64,000 nucleotides of DNA, from positions 145,947 to 209,946 of the forward strand of contig NZ_JACLAF010000010.1 of NCBI RefSeq assembly GCF_015355625.1, read 5' to 3'. The notes beneath the pieces are model-generated. The model was given only the letters and a program-made list of their open reading frames with translations. It made no database searches and was not told the DNA's origin. Both the position numbers and the translations under genes were made by a program. Positions within the stretch are counted from its first letter, which is position 1, and every line of letters begins with the position of its first letter. Source of the DNA: Tamlana sp. I1 (GTDB lineage Bacteria; Bacteroidota; Bacteroidia; Flavobacteriales; Flavobacteriaceae). Shown in pieces: positions 41,656-51,699 of this stretch.

Positions 41656-42576
41656 ATGCATAACCTTCTAACCCTCATCCGTTGGAAAAACCTCATCATG
41701 ATTGGCCTTGTGCAATTACTGGTTAAGTATGCACTTTTAGAGCCTTTTGGGGTGGCAACGGCTTTAAATGGTTTTGGCATTACATTGCTTATTCTTTCAA
41801 CCATTTTTATCGCTGCTGCAGGAAATATTATAAACGATATACAGGACGTTGAAACCGACGAAATAAACAAACCCAATAAAGTTATTGTTGGAAAATCAAT
41901 TTCAGAAAAAACAGCATACAACCTTTTTATTGCTTTTAATCTTATTGGTGTTGCCCTTGGCTTTTATGTCTCGCATTGGGTAGGTAAAGCACCATTTTTC
42001 ACCATATTTGTTTTAATTTCAGCATTGCTTTATGTGTATGCAACTACTTTAAAACAAACACTTTTAGTTGGTAATATTATTATTTCGGCACTTGTAGCAT
42101 TAAGCATTATTATAGTTGGGATTTTCGATTTATTACCTGTAATTAATCCACAAAATCGAACCACACAAATGCTCTTTTTTAAAGTGATTTTAGATTATGC
42201 TTTGTTTGCTTTTATTATCAATTTACTTCGAGAAATCGCAAAAGACATTGAAGATATTGATGGGGATTACAAATCGGGCATGAACACATTACCCATCGCT
42301 ATTGGCAGAAATCGCGCAAAAACCGTTTTAATTACCTTAAATATTATTCCGCTAGGCGCACTTGTTTACTACGTCTCAACAAATTTGTACAAACAGCAAA
42401 TGGCCGTGATTTACTTTTTACTTTTTGTAATCGCTCCACTCATTTATATTTTCATTAAATGCTGCTACGCGTCTACCAAAAAAGACTACCACCATATTAG
42501 TAATATGTACAAGTTGGTCATGCTTTTCGGAATGCTTTCCTTACTTTTATACAAGTTTGTAATTTTTAACTCATGA
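41656..42576 (+). CDS. UbiA family prenyltransferase (geranylgeranylglycerol-phosphate type)
   Basis: A 306-residue membrane prenyltransferase with about nine segments. Aspartate motifs: NIINDIQDVETDEINKP (NDxxDxxxD) and REIAKDIEDIDGDY. Bacteroidota members of this group are annotated as geranylgeranylglycerol-phosphate geranylgeranyltransferase; the substrate is not settled here. The stop overlaps the Maf ATG (ATGA). Confidence 0.88.
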   Translation: MHNLLTLIRWKNLIMIGLVQLLVKYALLEPFGVATALNGFGITLLILSTIFIAAAGNIINDIQDVETDEINKPNKVIVGKSISEKTAYNLFIAFNLIGVALGFYVSHWVGKAPFFTIFVLISALLYVYATTLKQTLLVGNIIISALVALSIIIVGIFDLLPVINPQNRTTQMLFFKVILDYALFAFIINLLREIAKDIEDIDGDYKSGMNTLPIAIGRNRAKTVLITLNIIPLGALVYYVSTNLYKQQMAVIYFLLFVIAPLIYIFIKCCYASTKKDYHHISNMYKLVMLFGMLSLLLYKFVIFNS

Positions 42577-43166
42577 TTAACAAAGCCTTAAAAAACTACC
42601 ACATTATATTAGCGTCAGGGTCGCCAAGAAGACAAGAGTTTTTTAAAAACTTAGGACTCGATTTCGAAATTCGATTAAAACCCGTAAAAGAAGAATATCC
42701 GCCACGATTAACCCATTTTGAAATTAGTAATTACCTCGCTCAACTAAAAGCATTGCCTTTTAAAGGTGAATTACAAGCCCAAGATATTCTTATAACTAGC
42801 GACACCATTGTTTGGCACAACAATCAAGCATTAGGCAAACCAACCGATGAAAAAGAGGCGTTTAACATCTTAAAATCGTTAAGCAATACAACGCATGAAG
42901 TGATTACATCGGTGTGTTTTACAACCCAAACTTTTGAAAAAACCCTGTATAACATCACCAAAGTTACCTTTAAAACACTAACTGATGATGAAATAAACCA
43001 TTACATAAAAAACGACAAACCATTTGATAAAGCAGGGGCTTACGGCATCCAAGATTGGATCGGACAAATAGGCGTTACAAAAATTGAAGGTTCTTATTTT
43101 AATGTTATGGGGTTACCTACCCATTTAGTTTACAAAACTTTAAACGCTATTGCGGAAGAAAAATAA
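42573..43166 (+). CDS. Maf family nucleotide pyrophosphatase
   Basis: A 197-residue Maf enzyme: ILASGSPRRQEFFKNLGLDFE at the start, TSDTIVWHNNQALGKP, THEVITSVC and GAYGIQDWIG...IEGSYFNVMGLPTHL. It hydrolyses non-canonical or canonical nucleoside triphosphates to monophosphates. Overlaps ubiA by 4 bases. Confidence 0.94.
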   Translation: MINKALKNYHIILASGSPRRQEFFKNLGLDFEIRLKPVKEEYPPRLTHFEISNYLAQLKALPFKGELQAQDILITSDTIVWHNNQALGKPTDEKEAFNILKSLSNTTHEVITSVCFTTQTFEKTLYNITKVTFKTLTDDEINHYIKNDKPFDKAGAYGIQDWIGQIGVTKIEGSYFNVMGLPTHLVYKTLNAIAEEK

Positions 43167-43196
43167 CTTCGTAACTTTAGAAATAAATCTACGATT

Positions 43197-44156
43197 ATGA
43201 AAAATCTTTCAAATGAAAAAATATGGTATTTTTTAAGCATCATAGCTTTCATATTAATACTATCTTGTCGTGATTCAAAGGCTGTTGAAGCTTTTTCTTC
43301 AGAAAAGAAAATTGAAAAAATAACTGAAGACAAATCAGTAAATTCAAAAGAGGTAAAAGCCGCCTTATCTTCCGAATTTAAAACCTATTGGTACGCTGGC
43401 GAAGCCGAAATTTCATCGTATAAATTAGAACAAGCCCGTTATGGTGAACTTCGTGAAGGCCACGCTGTTTTAGTTTTTGTTACTGAAGAATTTCTACCCA
43501 ACATTCAAGTTAAAGCAGACCAACATAATCCAGAAAATGTGCCTGTTCTTAAATTAAACGCGACTAAAAACTTTAACACAGGTATTTATCCGTATTCCAT
43601 TATGCAGAGTACCTTCTACCCTGTTTCTAACAAACAACATGCTTTAAAAATTTCAAGTTCTATTCAAGAATGGTGCGGCCATGTGTATGCGCAGCTTAAT
43701 AACCGAAATCAATTTGAAGTGATGTCGCACTCCTATTTTCAAAATGAAGCCGATAACCATTTCAAAATTGATAAGGCTATTTTAGAAAATGAATTATGGA
43801 CACAATTACGAATTAACCCAAAATCACTTCCAACGGGCGATATAAAAATAATTCCTGCATTTGAATACACACGATTAAAACATATTCCTATAAAAGCCTA
43901 CCAAGCTTCTGCATTTTTACAAGACAACAATTACACCTTACATTATCCTGAATTAAATAGAACATTAAGCATCACGTTTAATCCCGATTTTCCTTTTGAA
44001 ATTTTAAGCTGGGAAGAAACTTTTAAAAGTGGTTTTGGAGCAAATTCAAAATTATTAACCACCAAAGCCACACGATTAAAAACCATAAAATCGGCATACT
44101 GGAAACAGAACCATAACGAAAATGAAAATTTGAGAAAAACGCTGCTTTTAAAATAA
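43197..44156 (+). CDS. Lipoprotein of unknown function downstream of maf
   Basis: A 319-residue protein with a lipoprotein signal (YFLSIIAFILILSCRDS). The remainder is rich in beta-strands with patches KTYWYAGEAEISSYKLEQARYGELREGHAVLVFVTEEF and SSSIQEWCGHVYAQLNNR. Conserved next to maf in flavobacteria and sometimes misnamed septum formation inhibitor because of that position. Function unknown. Confidence 0.8.
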   Translation: MKNLSNEKIWYFLSIIAFILILSCRDSKAVEAFSSEKKIEKITEDKSVNSKEVKAALSSEFKTYWYAGEAEISSYKLEQARYGELREGHAVLVFVTEEFLPNIQVKADQHNPENVPVLKLNATKNFNTGIYPYSIMQSTFYPVSNKQHALKISSSIQEWCGHVYAQLNNRNQFEVMSHSYFQNEADNHFKIDKAILENELWTQLRINPKSLPTGDIKIIPAFEYTRLKHIPIKAYQASAFLQDNNYTLHYPELNRTLSITFNPDFPFEILSWEETFKSGFGANSKLLTTKATRLKTIKSAYWKQNHNENENLRKTLLLK

Positions 44157-44175
44157 CATTTTGCGTTTTTGACTG

Positions 44176-44183
44176 TATCTTTG
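44176..44183 (+). promoter_or_regulatory. -7 box of the MscS-like gene
   Basis: TATCTTTG, exact TAnnTTTG match, 24 bases upstream of the ATG. Confidence 0.45.
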
Positions 44184-44206
44184 GTATTCAATTAATACAC
44201 TATTTT

Positions 44207-44758
44207 ATGCTTGTAGATTTCCTTGAAGTTTACCAAAAACAACTCATTATTTCTGGGTTTGTTATTTTTTCATTGTTAATATTACGTTTTATAATCACCT
44301 TCGCCATTACAAAAATTGCGAAAAAAAATGGTATTAATGAAGCCAGAACCCGTTTAATATCACGCTATGCTTCGGTTAATTTAATTTTAATCGCCATTCT
44401 TATTGAAGCCTTTGTTTTTGGGACAGATTTTAAAGATTTAGCCGTTATTTTCTCCTCTGTTTTTGCTGTAATTGGAATTGCACTTTTTGCTATTTGGTCT
44501 ATACTTAGCAACATCACTTCAGGCATTATTATGTTTTTTAACTTTCCTTATAAAGTGGGCGACAAAATTGAAATTCACGATAAAGATTTTCCTATAACTG
44601 CTATTATTGAAGACATTCGTGCCTTTCAACTGCATTTACGACTTGATAATGGCGACTTGGTAACTTACCCTAATAATTTAATGCTTCAGCGCGCTGTAAC
44701 GCTTATTAAAAAAGACGCCATAGACGAAACTCATGAAGATGATGGCGATGCTGTTTAA
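44207..44758 (+). CDS. Small MscS-type mechanosensitive channel protein
   Basis: A 183-residue protein with three membrane segments and one MscS beta-domain. Segments: LIISGFVIFSLLILRFIITFAI, ASVNLILIAILIEAFVFG, DLAVIFSSVFAVIGIALFAIWSILSNITSGIIMF (pore helix of MscS type), followed by PYKVGDKIEIHDKDFPITAIIEDIRAFQLHLRLDNGDLVTYPNNLMLQRAV. It lacks the long C-terminal domain of E. coli MscS (286 residues). Confidence 0.87.
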   Translation: MLVDFLEVYQKQLIISGFVIFSLLILRFIITFAITKIAKKNGINEARTRLISRYASVNLILIAILIEAFVFGTDFKDLAVIFSSVFAVIGIALFAIWSILSNITSGIIMFFNFPYKVGDKIEIHDKDFPITAIIEDIRAFQLHLRLDNGDLVTYPNNLMLQRAVTLIKKDAIDETHEDDGDAV

Positions 44759-44789
44759 AATTTATTATATTTAAGCTATTATATTTTTT

Positions 44790-45866
44790 ATGGGCAAAGC
44801 AAGAAGATCCAAAAATTCCAAAAAAAAGACAGGACATGCTCCTGGTAGTGCTATATATACGGGCGATCGCTCTAAGGAAAAACTGTTTATTGAAACCTTC
44901 GATTACAATCAAACGCATTGTACTGTAAAAGAATTAAATTCAGTAGAAGAAAGTTTTAATTTTAAACATTCCGACTCGGTAACCTGGATTAATCTTAACG
45001 GATTAAACCACGTTAAAGACATTGAAATTTTAGGAAATCACTTTAATTTACACCCGCTTGTTATTGAAGATATTGTAAGCATTTCTCAGCGGCCTAAACT
45101 CGATGATTATGGCGATTACATTTTTGTGGTATTAAAAATGCTTTATTTTCAAGATGAGGATGCTGAAAACATTTCTTCAGAGCAAGTTAGTTTTGTACTA
45201 GGGAAAAACTACGTACTTACTTTTCAAGAATCTGAAGGTGATGTTTTTGATGCGGTAAGACAACGTATTATAGCAGGAAAAGGTCGAGCCAGATCTTTGG
45301 GTTCCGATTATTTGTTATACATTTTAATTGATGCCATTGTAGACCATTATTATGAAGTTATTGATGCTTTAGGAGATAAAGTTGAAGATTTTGAAAGTGC
45401 CATCTTTTCAGGAAACGTTAATGATGATACTAGCAAAAATATTCGCGATTTAAAACATGAGATTTTTAAAATGCGTCGCTCTATTTTTCCGCTTCGCGAA
45501 ATTTTGGTTAAAATCGATAAAAATGATAGTCCGCTTATCGAGAAAAAAACCATCACTTTTTTCAGTGATATCTACGATCATTTAATACAAGTATCTGAAA
45601 GTATTGATATTTACAGAGAAATGGCTTCTAGTTTAATGGACATGTACATGACTACCATTAGCAATAAAATGAATGAAGTTATGAAAGTGCTTACCATCAT
45701 GGCTTCTATTTTTATACCGCTTACTTTTATTGCTGGTATTTATGGGATGAATTTTCAATACATTCCCGAGATTCAATACAAATACGGTTATTTTGTAGTT
45801 TGGGTAATTATGATAATTATAGTATTTGTGATGATACACTATTTCAAACGTAAAAAGTGGCTGTAA
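44790..45866 (+). CDS. corA: Magnesium/cobalt transporter CorA
   Basis: A 358-residue divalent-cation channel: N-terminal soluble alpha/beta domain (WINLNGLNHVKDIEILG, HPLVIEDIVSISQRPKLDDYGDYIFV), long helices (SESIDIYREMASSLMDMYMTTISNKMNEVMKVLTIMASIFIPLTFIAGIYGMNFQYIPE) with the GMN selectivity motif, and two membrane segments at the end. Follows the MscS-like gene at 31 bases. Confidence 0.96.
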   Translation: MGKARRSKNSKKKTGHAPGSAIYTGDRSKEKLFIETFDYNQTHCTVKELNSVEESFNFKHSDSVTWINLNGLNHVKDIEILGNHFNLHPLVIEDIVSISQRPKLDDYGDYIFVVLKMLYFQDEDAENISSEQVSFVLGKNYVLTFQESEGDVFDAVRQRIIAGKGRARSLGSDYLLYILIDAIVDHYYEVIDALGDKVEDFESAIFSGNVNDDTSKNIRDLKHEIFKMRRSIFPLREILVKIDKNDSPLIEKKTITFFSDIYDHLIQVSESIDIYREMASSLMDMYMTTISNKMNEVMKVLTIMASIFIPLTFIAGIYGMNFQYIPEIQYKYGYFVVWVIMIIIVFVMIHYFKRKKWL

Positions 45867-46167
45867 AACCAACACAATTCACATTCATATTTTAAACAAT
45901 ATTTCTTTTAGAAAGGCCGTACTTTCAGGCTTAAATGCTTATTTGAAATAAACTTCTATTTTAAACACACTCCACAAAATATTCGAAATCCATAACAATA
46001 CCGCCTAAACTTTATTATTATCTGTTTTTTTTGATGTAATTTTTATTAATACACTAACTAATTTTGCATTTCATCGATAAATCCTTACGGTTTTCCCGTA
46101 AAATTAATCTTTATACTACATTTTTAAGCTATTAATTTGGAAAACAAATAGATAGAACATACATTAG

Positions 46168-46205
46168 GCAATCGATTACAACTATCAACCAGTGTAATCG
46201 ATTGC
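46168..46205 (+). promoter_or_regulatory. Paired LacI-type operator upstream of the pectinase gene
   Basis: GCAATCGATTACA (46168-46180) and TGTAATCGATTGC (46193-46205) are a perfect 13-bp inverted repeat with a 12-base spacer. Each arm contains the palindrome AATCGATT, centred on CG like LacI/GalR-family operators; the two CG centres are 26 bases apart. It lies 74 bases upstream of the ATG. No regulator gene is in this window. The rest of 45867-46278 shows nothing. Confidence 0.7.
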
Positions 46206-46278
46206 ATTAATATTTGTATTAACGTGATACAGATTTATTTGTAAAAACAACTAAACATTAACTATTTAATTTAAACTC

Positions 46279-49200
46279 ATGAAAAAAACTCTTTTTTCGT
46301 TAACTTTCTTCTTAGCAACTTGTTTTGCTATAGCACAGACAGTTACAATTAACGAAACTACAGGTTGGCTGGAATCGGCCACTGTAAAATGGATCCCCGT
46401 CTCTGGAGCCGACTCCTATAATGTATATTATAGCGGACAAGGCATTAGTAACCGGAAAATTGACACACAACTAATTCGTAGTTATGGAAGCTATTACCGT
46501 GCAGATGTTTTAGGATTAAAAGCAGGACAGTATACCGTAAAAGTAGTCCCTGTATTTAATGGCTCTGAAGGTTCTGGTACAACATCAAACACCATAACAG
46601 TAAAGGCGCAAGACCGTACGGGTTTTGCTTTTAGTAATGGTCGTGTTCCTGGAGCTTACAAAGCAGATGGAACACCAAAAGATAACGCTGTTATCTTATA
46701 CCTAACTGAAAATACTAAAAACTCTATTAGCTTAGATGTTACAGGCGCTAGTTCTAACCCTTGTGTTGGCATACAAACCATTCTTGAAGGCTTTAAAAAA
46801 GGAAAAGACACACGCCCTTTAATTATTCGTCTTATAGGACAAGTAACCGATATGTCGTATATGCAAAATGGTGATATTGTTATTGAAAACAGTAATAATG
46901 CCTCAAGCTACATTACCTTAGAAGGTGTAGGAGATGATGCCACAGCTGACGGTTGGGGTATTCGTATTAAAAACGCTACCAACATAGAAGTAAGAAATAT
47001 TGGTACCATGAACTGCGATAGCGGTGAGGGTGATAATATTGGTTTACAGCAAAACAACCAATATGTTTGGGTACACAACTGTGATTTCTTCTATGGTGAT
47101 GCTGGTGGAGACTCCGATCAAGCAAAAGGAGATGGCGCTTTAGATTGTAAAAAATCAACTTATGTTACTTTTTCTTATAATCACTTTTGGGATGCAGGAA
47201 AATCTAACCTTTTAGGTTTAAGCGAAAATACGACTGAAGGTTTGTACATTACTTACCACCACAACTGGTACGACCATTCCGATTCGCGCCACCCTCGCGT
47301 ACGATTTTATTCCGCACACGTTTACAACAACTACTACGATGGTATTGCTAAATATGGCGTTGGCTCAACCAAAGGATCATCGGTTTTTGTAGAAGGAAAC
47401 TATTTCCGTAACTGTAAATACCCTATGCTGACTTCTATGCAAGGGTCTGATGTTTATGATGAAAGTGAAGGTTCCAACGATTACTCGGATATGCCAACTT
47501 TTTCTAAAGAAGATGGTGGTACCATTAAAGCTTACAACAATTACATGACTGGGCAAAAACGTTTTGTTGCCTATGGAGACTCTAATTACTCAGGGTCGAC
47601 AACAGATTTTGATGCTTATGTGGTTACAAGTAAAAGTCAAACTATTAGCAGTAGTGTAAAATCATCTTATGGTTCTAACACTTACAATAATTTCGACAAT
47701 TCTTCTGCAATGTATAGTTATACTGCAGATTCGCCTCAAAACGCTAAAACTAACGTGACGACGTATAGTGGCAGACAAGAAGGTGGTGATTTCAACTTCA
47801 CTTTTAATAATTCTGTAGATGATACGTCTTATGCCGTAAATAGTGCCCTTAAATCAGCTTTAGTAAACTATAACACATCTTTACAATACATTCAAGGCGA
47901 AGGTACGCCTCCAATAATTCCAACCGACCCAAGTATTTCGCTTACTGCTAATGCAGGCGATGGTTCTGTAACTTTAAATTGGACTACAGCGAATTTATCT
48001 GCTTCAACTTTTGCAGTTTACAGAAACACAAGCTCTAGCACAAGCGGAAGAACGAAATTAACCGATTTATCATCTAGCGCTACAAGCTACACCGATAATT
48101 CTGTTAATAACGGAACGACCTACTACTATTGGGTACAAGCCAATGGTAACGTAGAATCTAATTCTCAATCTGCAAAACCAGACGGTGATGGCGAAATAAT
48201 AACACCACCGCCAGCGGGAGGTACAACGCATAACTTCACAACTTCTGGAACAAGCAGCAGTGTATTTAGTATTTCTGGAAACCTTTCCGATTCTAAAGGA
48301 ACGGTTAACTACGCCGGTTTAACTCTAACACAGTGTTTAAAAATTGAGTCTAGTACAAGCATTGCTTTTAATGCCGCTTCAAGTGGTTCTATAACCCTTG
48401 TTTTTAACGAAGGTTGGTCTGGAAGCATTAAAATTGATGGCAATAATGTTAATGTTTCAGGCGGCGAGTTAACGCAACAACTAAGTGCTGGTTCGCACAC
48501 CATTACAAAAGGTGACACCGCAAATCTTTACTACATGATACTTAGCACAGGAGATGTTGTTAATCCGCCTCCAGGAGATCCTATCGTATCTTTAAGTGCT
48601 TCTGTTTCTGGCACCAATGTGAACTTAAGTTGGACAGCTAGTAACATCACAGTTGACGCTCTTGAAATCTATAGAGATATCGATTCTGATCCTGCTGGTA
48701 GAACAAAAATTGCAACTTTAGCACCAGATGCTAGATTCTACAGCGATAATACGGCTGCTGCCGAAACAACTTACTACTACTGGGTAAAAGTTAGTAATGA
48801 TTATTCATCGAATGCTGCGCAAGTGACTACTCCGGATTCAGATGACGATCCTGATCCTGAAAACCCACCTATCGACCCTTCAGCCATTTACGTGGCCAAT
48901 AACGGTTCTGCAAGTAACTCTGGATCTATAAATTCACCAAAAACGTTTGAATCTGCGCTTTCTAGCGTGTCTTCAGGAGGTACTATTTATGTAAAAGGAG
49001 GTAAATATAACTTCTCTTCTACCATTGTAATCACTAAAAACGGATCTTCAAACTCTAAAATTAAAGTATTCGGATACGACGGTATGCCTGTTCTTAGCTT
49101 TGCCGCTCAGTCGGAGTTATCTTCAAACCGTGGTATTGTTTTAGATGGTAACAACTGGCACTTTAAAGACATTACTATTGAAGAAGCTGGTGACAACGGT

Positions 49201-51531
49201 ATGCTACTTTCTGGAAACTACAACACCATTGAAAGTTGTATTTTTAGATCAAACCACGATACTGGTTTACAGTTAAGTAGATACAATACAAGTGCAACTT
49301 CTATTAGCGATTGGCCTTCACACAACTTAATTTTAAATTGTGAAGCATACGATAACCGTGATTCTGATAATGAAGATGCTGATGGTTTTGCCGCTAAATT
49401 AACTTGTGGTGTAGGTAACACCTTCCGTGGATGTGTGGCGCACCATAATATTGACGATGGTTGGGATTTATACACGAAGAGTGATACAGGACCAATTGGT
49501 GTAGTAACTTTTGAAGACTGTATCGCCCATAGTAACGGTACGTTAACTACCGGTGGATCTTCTGGTGGTGGTGATAAAAACGGATTCAAACTAGGATCTA
49601 GTGCTCACAAAGTAAACCACATTGTACGTCGTTGTATCGCTTACAATAACGGAAAACATGGATTTACCGATAACGGAAATATTGGCGCTATAGAGTTCTC
49701 GAACAATACTTCATATAATAATGGCGATTACAACATCCACACAAGAGATGGTGCAAGCCATGTTTGGAAAAACAACGTTTCTTTTGGCAACTCACAAAAC
49801 GATCGTATTCGTGGAAACTACTCGGCTCCTAACGCATTTATTAATGTAGATGGAAGTCTTTCGGTTAGCTCGAATGATTTTGTATCCACCAGCCCAGGTC
49901 CAAATGCCGATCCAATTTCTAACGGTTTCTTAAACCTAAAATCAAGCAGTAATTTAATTGATGCAGGTGTAACTACTTCAGGAATTGATTACAGCGGATC
50001 TCGACCAGATTTAGGTGCTGTGGAATACGGTTTAGTGATCGAACAACCTGAGGATCCTGTTGTTTCACTTAACGCCGTTGCTACTGAAACTGAAATTAAC
50101 CTTAACTGGACTTTAGTTGAAGGAACTGCAACAAGCTACGAATTATACAGAGATACTGATACCGATCCGGCTGGTAGAACTAAATTAACGAATATCGCTT
50201 CTGTTAATATTACGAATTACACCGACAACACAGCTGCTGTAGGTACAACGTACTATTACTGGATTAAAGCTAACGGTTCATTTAACTCTAATGCTGCATC
50301 TGCAACGATTTCTGCACCAGATGCAGACCCTGTAGTTTCACTTAACGCCGTTGCTACTGAAACTGAAATTAACCTTAACTGGACTTTAGTTGAAGGAACT
50401 GCAACAAGCTACGAACTATACAGAGACACCGATGCCGATCCTGCTGGTAGAACTAAATTAGCAAATATCGCTTCTGTTGATATTACGAGTTACACCGACA
50501 ATACAGCTTCTGTAGGAACAACGTACTATTACTGGATTAAAACAAATGGTGCATTTAATTCTAATGCTGCTTCAGCAACGATTTCTGCTCCTGGTAATTC
50601 AATAAGCTTAACAGCTACTCCAGGAGAAACGTCTATAAGTTTAAATTGGAACACCAATTTTGCTCCAACAAGCATTGAAGTGTACAGAGATTTAGATTCA
50701 AATCCAAGCGGAAGAGTACGTATAGCTACTCTGGCTGCATCTGCTACCAGTTATGTAGACGCAACTGCCCAAGCTAATACCGAATATTTCTATTGGATTA
50801 AAGCCAATGGTTCTATTAATTCAAACTATGCATCTGCAACGGTTGAAGGTTCTATTGTAGAACCAACAGAACCTACACGTATTGAAGTTACCGATGCTGG
50901 AACAATCGCGTATGATGGGGCGATAAAATCTTATGATAATGCCGATTTTCAAAACACCATCAACCTGTCTAACAGTGCAGGAAAACAAATTGTTTGGAAC
51001 TTTAATGCACCAACAGCTGGAAACTACACGGTTACACTTAGATATACTAGAAAAGCTTCTATGAATCCTTCGGTTAACATGAGTTTTAATGGGAATTCAC
51101 AAACATTAGAGCTTCCTCAAACAGATGGTTCTGCATTTAATAGAGCATCATTAACCGTATATTTAAATGCTGGAAATAATGACGTTGTATTAACAACCAA
51201 TGCAGATGGAGAAAGTGCCGATATCGATTGGATTGAATTCGAATATATTTCTGGTTCAGCTAAAGAAGCTTCTGGTAAAGTTACCGATGAAGATAGCGCC
51301 TTTGCTGTATCGGTATTCCCTAATCCAGCGACAGATTTCATCACTGTAAAACTATCTGGAAGTCAAACGTCTAAAATTGAAATTTATAACACTTTAGGCC
51401 AATTTGTGTATTCAAATACACAAGCTTCTGGAGCAGAAAAAATTGATTTAAGATCCTTACAATCTGGAATTTACTTACTCAAAGTAACAAACGGAAGCAC
51501 CGAAACTTTAAAACGTTTCATTAAAAGGTAA
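46279..51531 (+). CDS. Secreted two-lyase pectinase (PL1 and PL9) with FN3, CBM and type IX sorting domain
   Basis: A 1750-residue enzyme. Order: signal peptide (KKTLFSLTFFLATCFAIAQ); FN3 (24-105); PL1 pectate lyase (about 115-540) with the catalytic RxPxxR motif RHPRVR (337-342) and its preceding Asp-rich lines; FN3 (548-638); a beta-rich module (641-759); FN3 (762-855); PL9 lyase (about 868-1254) with EDADGFAAKLTCGVGNTF, whose Lys1040 is the expected base; three FN3 repeats (1260-1525); a CBM6/35-like module (1530-1658) ending IDWIEFEYI; and a type A type IX sorting domain (1678-1750, VFPNPATDFITV...LKRFIKR). Two pectate-cleaving folds joined on one chain would act on homogalacturonan outside the cell. 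No SusC/SusD neighbours, so it is not in a classic locus. Confidence 0.93.
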   Translation: MKKTLFSLTFFLATCFAIAQTVTINETTGWLESATVKWIPVSGADSYNVYYSGQGISNRKIDTQLIRSYGSYYRADVLGLKAGQYTVKVVPVFNGSEGSGTTSNTITVKAQDRTGFAFSNGRVPGAYKADGTPKDNAVILYLTENTKNSISLDVTGASSNPCVGIQTILEGFKKGKDTRPLIIRLIGQVTDMSYMQNGDIVIENSNNASSYITLEGVGDDATADGWGIRIKNATNIEVRNIGTMNCDSGEGDNIGLQQNNQYVWVHNCDFFYGDAGGDSDQAKGDGALDCKKSTYVTFSYNHFWDAGKSNLLGLSENTTEGLYITYHHNWYDHSDSRHPRVRFYSAHVYNNYYDGIAKYGVGSTKGSSVFVEGNYFRNCKYPMLTSMQGSDVYDESEGSNDYSDMPTFSKEDGGTIKAYNNYMTGQKRFVAYGDSNYSGSTTDFDAYVVTSKSQTISSSVKSSYGSNTYNNFDNSSAMYSYTADSPQNAKTNVTTYSGRQEGGDFNFTFNNSVDDTSYAVNSALKSALVNYNTSLQYIQGEGTPPIIPTDPSISLTANAGDGSVTLNWTTANLSASTFAVYRNTSSSTSGRTKLTDLSSSATSYTDNSVNNGTTYYYWVQANGNVESNSQSAKPDGDGEIITPPPAGGTTHNFTTSGTSSSVFSISGNLSDSKGTVNYAGLTLTQCLKIESSTSIAFNAASSGSITLVFNEGWSGSIKIDGNNVNVSGGELTQQLSAGSHTITKGDTANLYYMILSTGDVVNPPPGDPIVSLSASVSGTNVNLSWTASNITVDALEIYRDIDSDPAGRTKIATLAPDARFYSDNTAAAETTYYYWVKVSNDYSSNAAQVTTPDSDDDPDPENPPIDPSAIYVANNGSASNSGSINSPKTFESALSSVSSGGTIYVKGGKYNFSSTIVITKNGSSNSKIKVFGYDGMPVLSFAAQSELSSNRGIVLDGNNWHFKDITIEEAGDNGMLLSGNYNTIESCIFRSNHDTGLQLSRYNTSATSISDWPSHNLILNCEAYDNRDSDNEDADGFAAKLTCGVGNTFRGCVAHHNIDDGWDLYTKSDTGPIGVVTFEDCIAHSNGTLTTGGSSGGGDKNGFKLGSSAHKVNHIVRRCIAYNNGKHGFTDNGNIGAIEFSNNTSYNNGDYNIHTRDGASHVWKNNVSFGNSQNDRIRGNYSAPNAFINVDGSLSVSSNDFVSTSPGPNADPISNGFLNLKSSSNLIDAGVTTSGIDYSGSRPDLGAVEYGLVIEQPEDPVVSLNAVATETEINLNWTLVEGTATSYELYRDTDTDPAGRTKLTNIASVNITNYTDNTAAVGTTYYYWIKANGSFNSNAASATISAPDADPVVSLNAVATETEINLNWTLVEGTATSYELYRDTDADPAGRTKLANIASVDITSYTDNTASVGTTYYYWIKTNGAFNSNAASATISAPGNSISLTATPGETSISLNWNTNFAPTSIEVYRDLDSNPSGRVRIATLAASATSYVDATAQANTEYFYWIKANGSINSNYASATVEGSIVEPTEPTRIEVTDAGTIAYDGAIKSYDNADFQNTINLSNSAGKQIVWNFNAPTAGNYTVTLRYTRKASMNPSVNMSFNGNSQTLELPQTDGSAFNRASLTVYLNAGNNDVVLTTNADGESADIDWIEFEYISGSAKEASGKVTDEDSAFAVSVFPNPATDFITVKLSGSQTSKIEIYNTLGQFVYSNTQASGAEKIDLRSLQSGIYLLKVTNGSTETLKRFIKR
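50053..50589 (+). repeat. Recent tandem duplication of an FN3 repeat inside the pectinase gene
   Basis: Two consecutive units of about 270 bases (50056-50325 and 50326-50589) are about 90 percent identical at DNA level by eye, with only scattered substitutions. They encode adjacent FN3 repeats (VSLNAVATETEINLNWTLVE in both). Confidence 0.9.
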
Positions 51532-51565
51532 TAAATCTTTTTAAATTAATTTTTATTCATATAAT

Positions 51566-51605
51566 AATCACGGTTGGTAATTTTACTAGCCGTGATTTTT
51601 TTTGA
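51566..51605 (+). terminator. Rho-independent terminator of the pectinase gene
   Basis: AATCACGG (51566-51573) pairs with CCGTGATT (51590-51597), followed by a T run. It lies 34 bases beyond the stop codon. Confidence 0.88.
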
Positions 51606-51699
51606 ATACTATGATTAAAGTTAAAAACAAACAATAAATAGCCTAAATCCATTGACTATTTATTATTTTTTATTGATTATTAACCTTTGAATTCTACTT

